From Lachnospiraceae bacterium (GTDB lineage: Bacteria; Bacillota; Clostridia; Lachnospirales; Lachnospiraceae): a stretch of 64,000 nt of DNA. The notes under the pieces were generated by a model. It saw nothing but the letters and a program-made list of their open reading frames with translations. It ran no database searches and was not told the DNA's origin. The DNA is taken from positions 1-64,000 of the forward strand of contig JAQVCW010000016.1 of the NCBI GenBank assembly GCA_028689585.1. Reading direction: 5' to 3'. This document shows, one piece after another, positions 1 through 7,644 of this stretch. Both the position numbers and the translations under genes were made by a program. Position 1 is the stretch's first letter. The number at the start of each line of letters is the position of its first letter.

Positions 1-75
1 CACAGACCACACCATATGGTAGTTGATATTGTACACGCATGTGCGTGAATGTATAAGGTTTTCTTTCATACATAT

Positions 76-127
76 AGTATACGTCTATGGTTCTTATTAG
101 TCAAGTGTTCTATCGAATATATGTTCG
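76..127 (-). promoter_or_regulatory. SOS-type promoter reading out of the left edge
   Basis: On the minus strand a -35 TTGACT (99-104), a 17-base spacer and a -10 TATACT (76-81) form a good sigma-A promoter pointing towards position 1. Ten bases upstream of the -35 lies CGAACATATATTCG (114-127), which fits the Gram-positive LexA/DinR box. The controlled gene is outside the window, so its identity is unknown. Confidence 0.55.
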
Positions 128-235
128 CTTTTTTCAAATATAGTCAGTTCCCTGTTAAGTAAATAATTTTGTGCCGACAGGCACATTTTACGCTCTCATC
201 GGAAATTGAATAACCGAGGTTTCCCACTTGTTTTC

Positions 236-484
236 CTAAAACTTCATATCCGAAATATCAAGCTTTATTTGCTTTTCAGCATCTATATATATCTGGCACT
301 CTTTCCCAAGATTGCATTTTCCTTCTGCCAAATATGGACATTGATTACTGTTTTTAACAAATGTCATATTTCTTCTTGTGCTTCCATCATCTGGAAAAGA
401 TATGTATTCAATCGGAATAGGTGCTTGATCATTATCAACCTTACAAAATCCAATCCTTGAAATCTTTTTGCTTATAGTTGCCAT
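236..484 (-). CDS. Small cysteine-containing hypothetical protein (82 aa)
   Basis: I do not recognise this protein. It is 82 residues with three cysteines clustered near residues 49-63 (CPYLAEGKCNLGKEC), which could bind a metal. The ATG at 484 follows an AAAAGGAGATGAGCAG ribosome site, so translation is likely. There is no signal peptide or membrane segment. It lies alone in AT-rich accessory DNA, upstream (in transcription order) of an SOS-type promoter that faces the same way. Function is open. Confidence 0.55.
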   Translation of the reverse strand: MATISKKISRIGFCKVDNDQAPIPIEYISFPDDGSTRRNMTFVKNSNQCPYLAEGKCNLGKECQIYIDAEKQIKLDISDMKF

Positions 485-506
485 CTGCTCATCTCCTTTT
501 CAAAAT

Positions 507-938
507 CTATCTAAGCGTTAGTGTTATGATACCTGTTTTCTTTCCATCTGGAAAAATAACATTATTAACTCTGATATTTTCATCATCCTTTATAAGGATT
601 CTCTGATCCAACACTATATTACATGATGCATTCTGACAAATGATTATGTTACTATTGAAAAAAGCACTTCCCTTTATCTCCTCTATACCATTTCCTTCTT
701 TCAAGAAAAATGTATTTTTGTCATATATGCCATACTGCTCTTTTTCAGTTGAAACGGATAAATGTTTATAGTGAATACTATGGCAATATAGTTGATAATC
801 TTTTAAAGCTGAAACAATATTCAACAAATGCCATATTACTCGATGATTCACAAACGGAAATACATTATTTATTTTCATTTCTAGACCAGAGATAATGGTA
901 TCAAAACTGACTTTTGCTGCAAATAATCCAATACACAA
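507..938 (-). pseudogene. Hypothetical reading frame, possibly the frame-shifted tail of the adjacent small zinc protein
   Basis: This 143-codon frame opens only with a TTG at 938 and has no visible ribosome site, while it overlaps the neighbouring 85-aa frame by 58 bases in another phase. The simplest reading is that both came from one longer gene broken by a frameshift near 930, although the tail (ending in a beta-rich stretch around IFPDGKKTGIITL) is not one I recognise. It could instead be an independent, weakly expressed gene. Confidence 0.3.
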
Positions 939-1138
939 CCCACATGAAGTTCTTCTGAGTACTCCGGATGATGCATAATATGAACAAATCTAATCCTTTC
1001 ATTTCCACACATTTCACACTGCTCATATTGAACCTCATCTCCTGGTTCAGAATCCTCTGCCAAGTCCACTACATCAATACAAGTCCATCCCTTGTGTGGA
1101 ATACCAGCTTTATTCCAATCTCCCATGTACACCTCCAA
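881..1138 (-). CDS. Small putative zinc-binding protein (probably truncated)
   Basis: The 85-residue product contains CEMCGNERIRFVHIMHHPEY followed by a further Cys in LHVGCV. This CxxC-His-Cys layout resembles small zinc-ribbon proteins common on mobile DNA of Lachnospiraceae, in which the GC(V/I)C segment normally continues for tens of residues. Here the frame drifts into LDYLQQKSVLIPLSLV and stops, so the C-terminal half is probably lost or displaced into the overlapping frame at 507-938. The family resemblance is from memory and no enzymatic function can be assigned. Confidence 0.45.
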   Translation of the reverse strand: MEVYMGDWNKAGIPHKGWTCIDVVDLAEDSEPGDEVQYEQCEMCGNERIRFVHIMHHPEYSEELHVGCVLDYLQQKSVLIPLSLV

Positions 1139-1272
1139 TACTATTTTACACTTCTTAAATTAATTCCACGAAGAAGTTATAGTTGTATTTTCTGTAACTC
1201 TTCAATAAAAACATGCTCGGTCAAACATAAAGTTCCTCCGAGCATCATTAAATCACCATTAAATAGACGTAT

Positions 1273-1647
1273 TTACCCCTGAACATATACAAATGATTGT
1301 GGAGCGGCAGTCACACCATAATCGGCAAGGGTTTTGGGTTCATCAAAGACATTAAGATTCGTCAATTTATATGCAATCGCTTTCATTTTTCCCTCATAAT
1401 ATTGGAAAAAAAAGTCTGCAGAAATTCCCGATTTTTTCTTTGTTTTTTTCCATACCTCTTTCGGAGTATCTTCCAAAATAGCAGCAATATCTGCTTCAGC
1501 TACAACTTGCTTTACCGGAGAAGTAGCATAAATAATGATGCCATCTACAGCTTCTTTGCATTTTATCTTCCTAAATTCATATTCCTTCGATCCATCAAGT
1601 ATATGTTCTACATGTTCTGGATTAATCGATAATAATATTTTGCACAT
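1273..1647 (-). CDS. ASCH/PUA-like domain protein
   Basis: The protein of about 124 residues starts MCKILLSINPEHVEHILDG and continues with YEFRK, the typical opening of ASCH (PUA-fold) domains, which are predicted to bind RNA or modified nucleic acid. I chose the ATG at 1647 because GGAAAGGGG lies just upstream; this start overlaps the end of the GNAT gene by 26 bases, so the two are translationally coupled. It is the last gene of a three-gene operon (ATPase relic, GNAT protein, ASCH protein). Substrate and role are unknown. Confidence 0.6.
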   Translation of the reverse strand: MCKILLSINPEHVEHILDGSKEYEFRKIKCKEAVDGIIIYATSPVKQVVAEADIAAILEDTPKEVWKKTKKKSGISADFFFQYYEGKMKAIAYKLTNLNVFDEPKTLADYGVTAAPQSFVYVQG

Positions 1648-2719
1648 CCAAATTCCCCTTTCCAAGGATCATTTTAAATTCTTCTGGGTTCAACTTTGTT
1701 GCTGTCGGATATCCTCCATCTTTTGCCCATAATTCATGATCACACAACCAAGCACAGTTAATGTTATTGCCAACCCCAAAATAAGCATAGTAAAGCAATT
1801 CATAGACAATTACATTATTGTCATGGTCGTATTTGCTTCTTAATTCATTCTGATTAAATACTGATTTATTGCCAATCCTATCTATCAATTCTTCAAATGG
1901 AATCAGAACTCTTCCTTGTTTCTTTACTTGAAAAATATCAGTAATCATACCAAATGAAGTCAAGCAAGATTTATACCTCTTGCCTGTCGAACTACTGGAT
2001 TTACGATAAATCAAAACGGGTTCTCCAATCCTATAGTTGATTTGTGGTGCAGCACTTACATAAATTTTACTTAATCCATTTGCAACACTCATCTCTATTC
2101 TTGTTTGTGCCACATTTTTCAACTCCGAATATGGAAACATCGTATCATGATATGTGTCCTCAAAAATAAGATATCCCGCTTCTTTGAAATGTGGATCAAC
2201 AAATGGAAACGAAACATATGGATTATCATATAAAATCGCTTGTCTGCTCTTAATATATACCTTTTCACCATTTAGATTTGTACCAGCCACCTGAAATCCG
2301 AATTTTTCCAAAAGATTAACAAGTGTCCTGTGTTTTGGAAATACCGTCACATAAATATCGTTTATCTTTGTTCGTTGCCATTTCCATAATGCTAATCCAA
2401 TTGCACCTTCACCTATTCTTTGTCCTCGGTGAAGATCTGAAATCTTTATCGTGCCAAGTTTTACTCTTTCACAAGCAGCAAGATTAGGAGCATCCGCCAA
2501 TTCTATTTCTTCATTTTCTTTCTTTATATATACAAAGGCGCCTACTCCGGATTCACTTTCATAAACCAACGCTTTAGAATTTGCATTTGCCTTTTTCTTA
2601 AACCAAGTACAAAATTCTGTGGAATTCTGTGTTCCTGGGTAATCCGCTTTTAAACTATCAAAAAATGGATCCTCTAAATTTATTTCAGAAAACACTTTAT
2701 ATAGAAATTTTCCAGCCAT
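1622..2719 (-). CDS. GNAT N-acetyltransferase domain protein with C-terminal extension
   Basis: The 365-residue product has an N-terminal acetyltransferase-like half: VKLGTIKISDLHRGQRIGEG (about 87-106) is the beta4/P-loop region that binds acetyl-CoA (RGxxIGxG type), followed by a GFQVAG strand near 143. Residues about 190-365 form a second region I cannot name. The ATG at 2719 has a strong GGAGGTGATCG site and sits 4 bases after the ATPase relic, so the genes form an operon. The substrate is unknown; a role with the ASCH partner in acting on RNA or DNA is only inference. Confidence 0.6.
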   Translation of the reverse strand: MAGKFLYKVFSEINLEDPFFDSLKADYPGTQNSTEFCTWFKKKANANSKALVYESESGVGAFVYIKKENEEIELADAPNLAACERVKLGTIKISDLHRGQRIGEGAIGLALWKWQRTKINDIYVTVFPKHRTLVNLLEKFGFQVAGTNLNGEKVYIKSRQAILYDNPYVSFPFVDPHFKEAGYLIFEDTYHDTMFPYSELKNVAQTRIEMSVANGLSKIYVSAAPQINYRIGEPVLIYRKSSSSTGKRYKSCLTSFGMITDIFQVKKQGRVLIPFEELIDRIGNKSVFNQNELRSKYDHDNNVIVYELLYYAYFGVGNNINCAWLCDHELWAKDGGYPTATKLNPEEFKMILGKGNLDVQNIIID

Positions 2720-2723
2720 TCGA

Positions 2724-3052
2724 TCACCTCCGATTTTTTATAAAGTTAATAGTTGATTCCATATCTTCTGAACCTTTTGAAATACAAAGAGGAATACCTA
2801 TTTTATCAGACATCTCTTTTGCATAAATCATCTCTTCCTCTTGAAACCGTCGTATTACTTCGGTATCAATCTGCACGCTATCACGATTCACACGGCGCTC
2901 TGCAATAATTTCTGGTTTTTCAGTAAGTAACACAATGTGCTTCCTCTGTTCAATAAGTCTGCTTGCCGAATAACACTCTACTTCGACTACCGCTTTCAAT
3001 TTTTCACAAAAATAGGTTTTCCAACACCGTGAACACCACTAATAAGAATCAT
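2724..3052 (-). pseudogene. Degraded P-loop ATPase/kinase-like gene
   Basis: From an ATG at 3052 with a clear AAGGAGG site the frame reads MILISGVHGVGKPIFVKN and then stops. The P-loop GVHGVGK should be followed by Ser or Thr but has Pro. Shifting one base recovers the continuation (YSASRLIEQRK), after which the text jumps to HIVLLTEKPEIIAERR, where relatives I remember have a much longer central segment including Walker B. So the gene carries a Walker A substitution, a frameshift near 2998 and probably an internal deletion of roughly 60 codons near 2940. It was the first gene of the GNAT/ASCH operon. Confidence 0.6.
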
Positions 3053-3092
3053 GGAGCCTTCCTCCTTCTATCATTCGTACAATTGCTCGCTG

Positions 3093-3139
3093 CGAACATT
3101 TGTTTGCTTTTATTATACCAAATCACGAATAAAATTCAA
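3093..3139 (-). promoter_or_regulatory. Promoter with LexA-type SOS box for the ATPase-GNAT-ASCH operon
   Basis: The minus strand has -35 TTGAAT (3134-3139), a 16-base spacer, -10 TATAAT (3112-3117), and then CAAACAAATGTTCG (3093-3106), whose complement CGAACATTTGTTTG matches the Gram-positive LexA box CGAACRNRYGTTYG at all but one position. The box covers the expected start of transcription, a natural place for repression. The first start codon is at 3052. Confidence 0.55.
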
Positions 3140-3247
3140 TAGAAATCCTTAATTTAACTCGTTGTGCTAGTTAAATTAATAAAGAAACTTCAACAAAATA
3201 TGCTATCCTATTTGTAGGGAATACAAAAAACGAAAGGGGGCATCATA

Positions 3248-3470
3248 ATGTTGAAGTTCCAAAACAATCATACCACTTTTATTGCAACTTTTGAAGATTT
3301 TATTACACTTACTTTTACTGTAATTGATGATTTGTACCAGGAGTTTGTTCCAGCCATTGTTTCTAAGAGGCGCAACTACCAGTATTCCAAAATGACAGAC
3401 TCGGAAATTATTACCATTGCCATCTGTGGTGAACTGGCCGGTGTTGATTCTGAAAATGAATGGTACTCCT
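3248..3470 (+). mobile_element. IS982-family transposase, N-terminal fragment
   Basis: From an ATG at 3248 preceded by GAAAGGGGG the frame reads FEDFITLTFTVIDDLYQEF and later MTDSEIITIAICGELAGVD, the characteristic N-terminal part of IS982-family transposases. A complete enzyme has about 290 residues; here homology ends near 3467, and the frame runs on only to 3583 through unrelated sequence. The catalytic DDE region is missing, so the element is dead. I could not define terminal inverted repeats. Confidence 0.65.
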
Positions 3471-3657
3471 TGATGCGCTTGAAATCGATGAAGCTGCTCT
3501 TGTTCTCAGTAATCTATTCCATTTTTAAAATGATATTCTTTTCATTACCAATTGAAAAAATGAATGGCCTGACTTCCAATTAGCTGAATATGAAGAAAAG
3601 TTAAATGAAAATATCACTGGAGATAATGATTATATTTTGACCCAAATCTCAAAATAG
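3460..3657 (+). pseudogene. Relic of an unidentified gene 3' end joined to the IS fragment
   Basis: In a different phase from the transposase fragment, one frame from 3460 reads MVLLDALEIDEAALVLSNLF, then passes two in-frame stops (TAA near 3526 and TGA near 3553) and continues NEWPDFQLAEYEEKLNEN to a TAG at 3657. It has normal protein-like composition throughout, so I read it as the decayed C-terminus of another gene left by a deletion. I cannot name the family. Confidence 0.35.
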
Positions 3658-3678
3658 TAGTGACATTTTAACGACGAA

Positions 3679-3720
3679 GAAAACGGGAGCCCGCATAAAC
3701 AGCGAGCTCCCGGCGTTTTC
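3679..3720 (-). terminator. Hairpin terminator after the secreted-protein gene
   Basis: Arms GAAAACGGGAGCCCGC (3679-3694) and GCGAGCTCCCGGCGTTTTC (3702-3720) form a GC-rich stem that ends in TTTTC on the minus strand, just below the stop at 3729. The AAAA/TTTT flanks mean it may work in both directions, also closing the IS/relic transcript. Confidence 0.65.
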
Positions 3721-3728
3721 CTGTCACT

Positions 3729-4439
3729 CTAATTCAATTGTGATTTATCCGTCTCAATGACCCCCATCTCGATAACAAAACTGTCAATAATGCTTTCTCC
3801 CAGGCCATTATAAACAGGTATTGCAGAACGTACCGTTTTCTGCATAGCCGTTATTAAGTCTTCTCTCTTCACATAACCTTTAAGATCTGATGCTCCAACT
3901 ACCTTAATAAAATCAGGATAGTCGATCTCTTCTGCAATCCCTAAGATACTTCCATAAGTACGCCCCTCTGTATCTGAGGTGAAGCCTTTTATCCTCATGA
4001 TGTCCTGATAACTTGTTGCTTTTAAAGTAGAAGTTCTGTTTGTTCCATAAGAAAAACTAACGCCAGCCTTTTTCACATAGGTAGTTCCTTCGCAGTAGCA
4101 TGCCTCTTTGACCGCTCGATTATTTGTCGAGATACTAAACCATGTAACATTCACCTTATTGTACAACTGTCCTGTCAGTGCCAAAAGTGCACCGGTTGAC
4201 TTATAGACCTTTGCCTGTGCTCCAATTGTATTTGCACTTGCTGCTGTTCCCCCATGTCTGTTAATCGTGACTGTACCCTGTACATATCCTCCGCCTGCAG
4301 TAATTTTAGCCTGATTACTGTATTGCACTCCATCCTGCGTAAAATATTTCGAAGCCGAATAGGATGTTCCTGCAAAAGCAGCTATATTGAATACTATCAT
4401 AAATAGAAAGGTGGATATAAAAACCTTAGTTCTTTTCAT
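3729..4439 (-). CDS. Secreted protein of unknown function
   Basis: The ATG at 4439 has a GGAGGG site and gives a classical signal peptide, MKRTKVFISTFLFMIVFNIA, with likely cleavage after AFA. The mature part of about 213 residues is rich in Ser, Thr, Tyr and Gly in its first half (GGGYVQGTVTINRHGG) and looks like an extracellular beta-sandwich; the last 70 residues are more acidic and helical (DLKGYVKREDLITAMQ). Two Cys occur close together in EACYCEG. I do not recognise the family. It follows the HTH-like gene at 4468 and may be its target or partner. Confidence 0.6.
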   Translation of the reverse strand: MKRTKVFISTFLFMIVFNIAAFAGTSYSASKYFTQDGVQYSNQAKITAGGGYVQGTVTINRHGGTAASANTIGAQAKVYKSTGALLALTGQLYNKVNVTWFSISTNNRAVKEACYCEGTTYVKKAGVSFSYGTNRTSTLKATSYQDIMRIKGFTSDTEGRTYGSILGIAEEIDYPDFIKVVGASDLKGYVKREDLITAMQKTVRSAIPVYNGLGESIIDSFVIEMGVIETDKSQLN

Positions 4440-4467
4440 ATGATTTCCCTCCGTTGAACATAGCGAA

Positions 4468-4875
4468 TCACTGTAATAATGAATATAACAATAAGGCAGT
4501 CGCGGAAATAGCATATTTATTTTCCACTGATACATTACCATTTTGTTTATTCAGTAATTTTTTTACTTCTTTTACTTCAACCTTTGATAATTTTGCGATT
4601 GTCTCATAAGAGATACCGTACAGAAAAATCACCTTCTCTACCATATCTGTTACCACCTCATCGCCATGTTCAATTATCTCATAGAGCAAATGAATTTTAT
4701 AAAATATCTCAAATCGTTTTTCCACGTTATCAGTGAAGCATTCAATATCGCCACTCATCAAAGATTGTATTTCCGTTTCTGACATTTTGAAGTCTTTAAG
4801 CAATGTGTATAGATTAAATCCACATTCTTTAATAGCATCTAATTCTTCCATTATATTTTTATCATTCTCATCCAT
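4468..4875 (-). CDS. Putative helix-turn-helix protein
   Basis: The product is all-helical and acidic, with a segment GISYETIAKLSKVEVKEVKK that fits a helix-turn-helix and a hydrophobic end (ATALLLYSLLQ) that may touch the membrane. I chose the ATG at 4875, 12 bases after AAGGA; an ATG at 4887 and a TTG at 4896 are alternatives. It lies between two secreted-protein genes and its start overlaps the read-through frame of the upstream one. A regulatory role is inference from the motif only. Confidence 0.45.
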   Translation of the reverse strand: MDENDKNIMEELDAIKECGFNLYTLLKDFKMSETEIQSLMSGDIECFTDNVEKRFEIFYKIHLLYEIIEHGDEVVTDMVEKVIFLYGISYETIAKLSKVEVKEVKKLLNKQNGNVSVENKYAISATALLLYSLLQ

Positions 4876-5098
4876 ATATCTGTTCATTCCTTGCAAGCAT
4901 ATAGTCAGTAGGTAAAAAATATTGATGCGTTTGGCATAACAAAAAAATAATTGATCCTTGAAAAGAAATTATCGAAGAAGTATTCGGGGTTACTCTCCAT
5001 TGTAAATATTTACCACTCGTCATATAGTCTATAGAGGCAGCCCCACTATTTCCTATTACCGTAAGATAAGGTGTTGCAGGATTTGATGTATCATCAAC

Positions 5099-5554
5099 TT
5101 ATTGTATCAGATCAATAACTAACGTTTCAAATATACCATGTGAAAGGTCTACTTCAGTAACAATTTCCATATAATCATTTGAAAGATCAATCACATCTTC
5201 TTCTTGAACAATTTCTTCGTAAGGAATACAGGCTTTTGAGGGAGTATTCTCATTATCCACCCCCGCCATCTCTAAATCTATGGAATACCGTTTCATAATA
5301 TCATACTCATTACTAATATCATCCACTGTACAAAATTTCTGCCTTTTCAACCACGCTCCAAGCGGCTGCGCTTTAAAAGCTCCATCATCTTCAACTTCTT
5401 CAATAATAACTTTAAAATAATTCTGTACTTTAACAATATTGTTTTTCCGCAACACACTGTCATTACTGTAAGAAGACACTTCCGACGCATGCGTTAATGT
5501 TCCGAAAAAGCACACTGATGTAAATAATAGAAAAATTATCCTGATTTTCTTCAT
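5099..5554 (-). CDS. Secreted protein, probably cut short by an in-frame stop
   Basis: An ATG at 5554 behind GGAGAAAAG gives a signal peptide (MKKIRIIFLLFTSVCFFGTL, cleavage near THA-S) and 128 further residues, acidic, with conserved-looking FKAQPLGAWLKRQKF. The frame stops at TAA 5099, but the same phase stays open for another 76 codons to 4868 and reads like an extracellular beta-strand segment (IGNSGAASIDY, GKYLQWRVTPN). The gene may therefore be truncated by a nonsense change. The nearest upstream promoter (5713-5759) carries a BlaI-like operator. Family unknown. Confidence 0.55.
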   Translation of the reverse strand: MKKIRIIFLLFTSVCFFGTLTHASEVSSYSNDSVLRKNNIVKVQNYFKVIIEEVEDDGAFKAQPLGAWLKRQKFCTVDDISNEYDIMKRYSIDLEMAGVDNENTPSKACIPYEEIVQEEDVIDLSNDYMEIVTEVDLSHGIFETLVIDLIQ

Positions 5555-5712
5555 AAACTTTTCTCCGTTCTCCTATTTTTTGCGTTGACACCTTGTACAT
5601 TTTCCTGTGGCAGATATTCAACCTTTCTGTTTTATTCGGACTTTTTGTTGTCCATCGGAATCACCTTCTTTCCATCTTCATCACAAAGCACAAAGCTATG
5701 AGTGCTTTTTCA

Positions 5713-5759
5713 TATTACATTACTGTAATACATATATTTTTATAAAAACACTGTACCAA
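5713..5759 (-). promoter_or_regulatory. Promoter with BlaI-like operator facing the secreted-protein genes
   Basis: On the minus strand -35 TTGGTA (5754-5759), 17 bases, -10 TATATG (5731-5736) are followed at once by TATTACAGTAATGTAATA (5713-5730). This is a perfect 7-base inverted repeat with a 4-base centre, built on the TACA/TGTA half-sites used by BlaI/MecI repressors, and it covers the start of transcription. The next gene downstream begins at 5554, leaving a leader of about 150 bases. Confidence 0.55.
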
Positions 5760-5787
5760 TACCCATACTGTACTAATACAGTGTTTT
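5740..5787 (-). terminator. Inverted repeat / terminator after the blaR1-like gene
   Basis: AAAACACTGTA (5777-5787 on the complement) and TACAGTGTTTT (5745-5755 on the complement) pair over 11 bases with a 21-base loop and run into TTTTT on the minus strand, 25 bases after the stop at 5812. It overlaps the -35 of the next promoter. The loop also contains TACA/TGTA half-sites. Confidence 0.45.
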
Positions 5788-5811
5788 CTATAAAAGTTCC
5801 AAAATAGCCTC

Positions 5812-7137
5812 CTAATGCGGACATTTTTTATATGTAATCTGTGAAAGCTGTCCCTTTAATACGCTCTCGCCACACTTCGTACAGTCCAAAGCTGCATAAC
5901 TTGTTACCGTACAGCCTCCTGCGCTAATTTTTTTGTGTATATGCATAGTTCCTGTTTTATAAATATGTTTACATACAGCATACAATTCACTCTCTCGTGT
6001 TGAATACAAATATGCAATTTGCCCTGTACTCATATCTTCAAACATTGTATTTGACAACAAAAATCTCAGTTTTGAATATCGTTGCTCATCAAATAGAGGA
6101 TTCTCTGTTATTTCATCTATTGATACGATAAAATCTCCTTCCTCCGCCTTCTCAAGTAAATCCACCGATATGGGTACCGGAGTAATATAAGCCATTGCGG
6201 TAGAGGAACTCAGTAAAATTGCTGCCGCCATCATAATCGGAAACCATTTAGTACATGGTCTTCTCTGGTGTAAAATCTCTTTCACTCTCTTTTTCATTCT
6301 CTTCATACCCTTTTCGCCTCTTGAAAAATAATCCGAAAATACAACCGGTATTCTGGTATCCTTTGCTGCCAACAGTACAATCGCTGACGCATACTGTTTC
6401 TTCTCTTCCATTGTTTTCAAAGTTTCTATAACATGTTCATCACAGCGATGCTCCGAAATCATATTATATTCATGCAGCAGAAACCATGCAAACGGATTAA
6501 AACAGTGCAATATACAGATACTCATACAAATAAATTTAAATAAAATATCTCTGTTTTGAATATGTGCAGATTCATGGAGCACAATCATTCTTCGAATTTC
6601 TTTTGAAAATTTCAATTCAGGAATTACAATACTGTGGTTCCAAACCCCTATCGTAAATGGTGTTCTGACCAGTACATTTGTAAAGCAACAGGTTCTCTTT
6701 ATGTTTTCCCTTTCCAGAACGGAAGAAATCTCTTTATCCTTTGATGGTTTGGAAGTGATCTGAACTGTCTTTTTAAACTGCCGATATTTCATAAATTGAT
6801 ATACGACAAACCCAATAGCCAGAGCACCCCAACCTGCCGCCAGAAAAAGGAGCCATCCAGACACCAGAATACCATCTCCTGAAAAATCCCTGAGCACAAT
6901 ACTCCCTTTCTCATATATGCTTTGAAGCCTGCCGTTTACGCTCCGATAAAAATAATCCGGTAATTTAATCGGAAACACATATTTTATAACCTGAAACGGA
7001 CACAGGAAAAAGAACATAGACAACTTCAGCATTTTACTTTGGTCTTCATAGCTTATTTCCCTGCTAAACAATTTCATTCCGAAATAAATCAGAATTGGAA
7101 TCGTGCCCGCAACCGACATTGAACATAAAAGATTCAT
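5812..7137 (-). CDS. BlaR1-like M56 family metallopeptidase (membrane sensor)
   Basis: The 441-residue protein has N-terminal membrane segments (about 5-22, 36-56, 92-115), a cytoplasmic zinc protease with HESAH at 188-192 and a downstream EHRCDEHV glutamate, and a further membrane segment near 307-323 (MMAAAILLSSSTAMAYI). M56 proteins of this layout cleave a BlaI/MecI repressor when their outer domain senses a signal. The outer domain here is only about 115 residues, has two CxxC-like pairs (CTKC and KKCPH region) and is not the penicillin-binding domain of true BlaR1 (about 600 aa), so the signal is probably not a beta-lactam. It lies 4 bases after blaI. Confidence 0.8.
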   Translation of the reverse strand: MNLLCSMSVAGTIPILIYFGMKLFSREISYEDQSKMLKLSMFFFLCPFQVIKYVFPIKLPDYFYRSVNGRLQSIYEKGSIVLRDFSGDGILVSGWLLFLAAGWGALAIGFVVYQFMKYRQFKKTVQITSKPSKDKEISSVLERENIKRTCCFTNVLVRTPFTIGVWNHSIVIPELKFSKEIRRMIVLHESAHIQNRDILFKFICMSICILHCFNPFAWFLLHEYNMISEHRCDEHVIETLKTMEEKKQYASAIVLLAAKDTRIPVVFSDYFSRGEKGMKRMKKRVKEILHQRRPCTKWFPIMMAAAILLSSSTAMAYITPVPISVDLLEKAEEGDFIVSIDEITENPLFDEQRYSKLRFLLSNTMFEDMSTGQIAYLYSTRESELYAVCKHIYKTGTMHIHKKISAGGCTVTSYAALDCTKCGESVLKGQLSQITYKKCPH

Positions 7138-7141
7138 ATTG

Positions 7142-7516
7142 TCACCTTTCGTTCTTAATGTATTCTAACAGCTTTTGCTGATCCAGTTCCGTAATCGCAT
7201 CATTACCACTCAAAGCTGCCAGAAAATTTACCAGCAATCCACCATACGATTCTTTTAATATCTCTTCTGCGCAAATCTGATGATACTGCTCCCGCGTAAT
7301 CGCAGGTACATAGATCGATTTAACACCGTTTTTCTCCTGCACCAGCAGTCCTTTCTTTTTCAGCCGTAAAACACAGGTGTTCAGAGTCTGTTTACACCAG
7401 TCTTTCTTTTTTACTGAATTAAAATAATCCAGAAGAGCTGCAAAGGTGCACGGTTGCCGAGAATCCCACAAATATTCCATGATTTCCAATTCAGCCCCAG
7501 ATATTTTTGTTTTCAT
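7142..7516 (-). CDS. BlaI/MecI-family transcriptional repressor
   Basis: The 124-residue product is a full-length penicillinase-repressor family protein: ISGAELEIMEYLWDSRQPCT starts the winged helix, and QTLNTCVLRLKKKGLLVQEK is the recognition helix and wing. Family members bind TACA-N-TGTA operators as dimers and are inactivated by cleavage by the partner M56 protease, encoded next. The ATG at 7516 follows AAAGGAGA. A palindrome at 7533-7547 between the promoter and the start codon suggests autoregulation, and a second site at 5713-5730 suggests a further target. Confidence 0.85.
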   Translation of the reverse strand: MKTKISGAELEIMEYLWDSRQPCTFAALLDYFNSVKKKDWCKQTLNTCVLRLKKKGLLVQEKNGVKSIYVPAITREQYHQICAEEILKESYGGLLVNFLAALSGNDAITELDQQKLLEYIKNER

Positions 7517-7532
7517 CTTTCTCCTTTCGTAT

Positions 7533-7590
7533 TATTACTTTGTAATACGTATTTATAAATTTAGCATATCATATTTATATCAATTGTCAA
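7533..7590 (-). promoter_or_regulatory. blaI promoter and operator
   Basis: TTGACA (7585-7590), 16 bases and TATGCT (7563-7568) make a sigma-A promoter on the minus strand. Downstream, TATTACAAAGTAATA (7533-7547) is a perfect palindrome with TATTAC/GTAATA arms, the same arms as the operator at 5713-5730. Position just after the start of transcription fits repression by the BlaI protein encoded 17 bases on. Confidence 0.65.
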
Positions 7591-7611
7591 TTAATTATGC
7601 TGTATTTTTTA

Positions 7612-7634
7612 TCATTCCAAAGCTGAACGGTAAC
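7612..7634. repeat. Solo end of the dispersed TACAGTTC element
   Basis: TCATTCCAAAGCTGAACGGT is identical, apart from one base, to the right end of the long element at 38388-38717 (which has GAACTGT). Nothing else of the element remains here. It lies between the blaI promoter and the end of gatB. Confidence 0.55.
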
Positions 7635-7644
7635 TCCTGTAGAA

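Noticed and set aside
5812-7516. Beta-lactam resistance regulators in the strict sense
   Set aside because: The sensor lacks a penicillin-binding domain and no beta-lactamase gene is nearby, so only the family relation is claimed.
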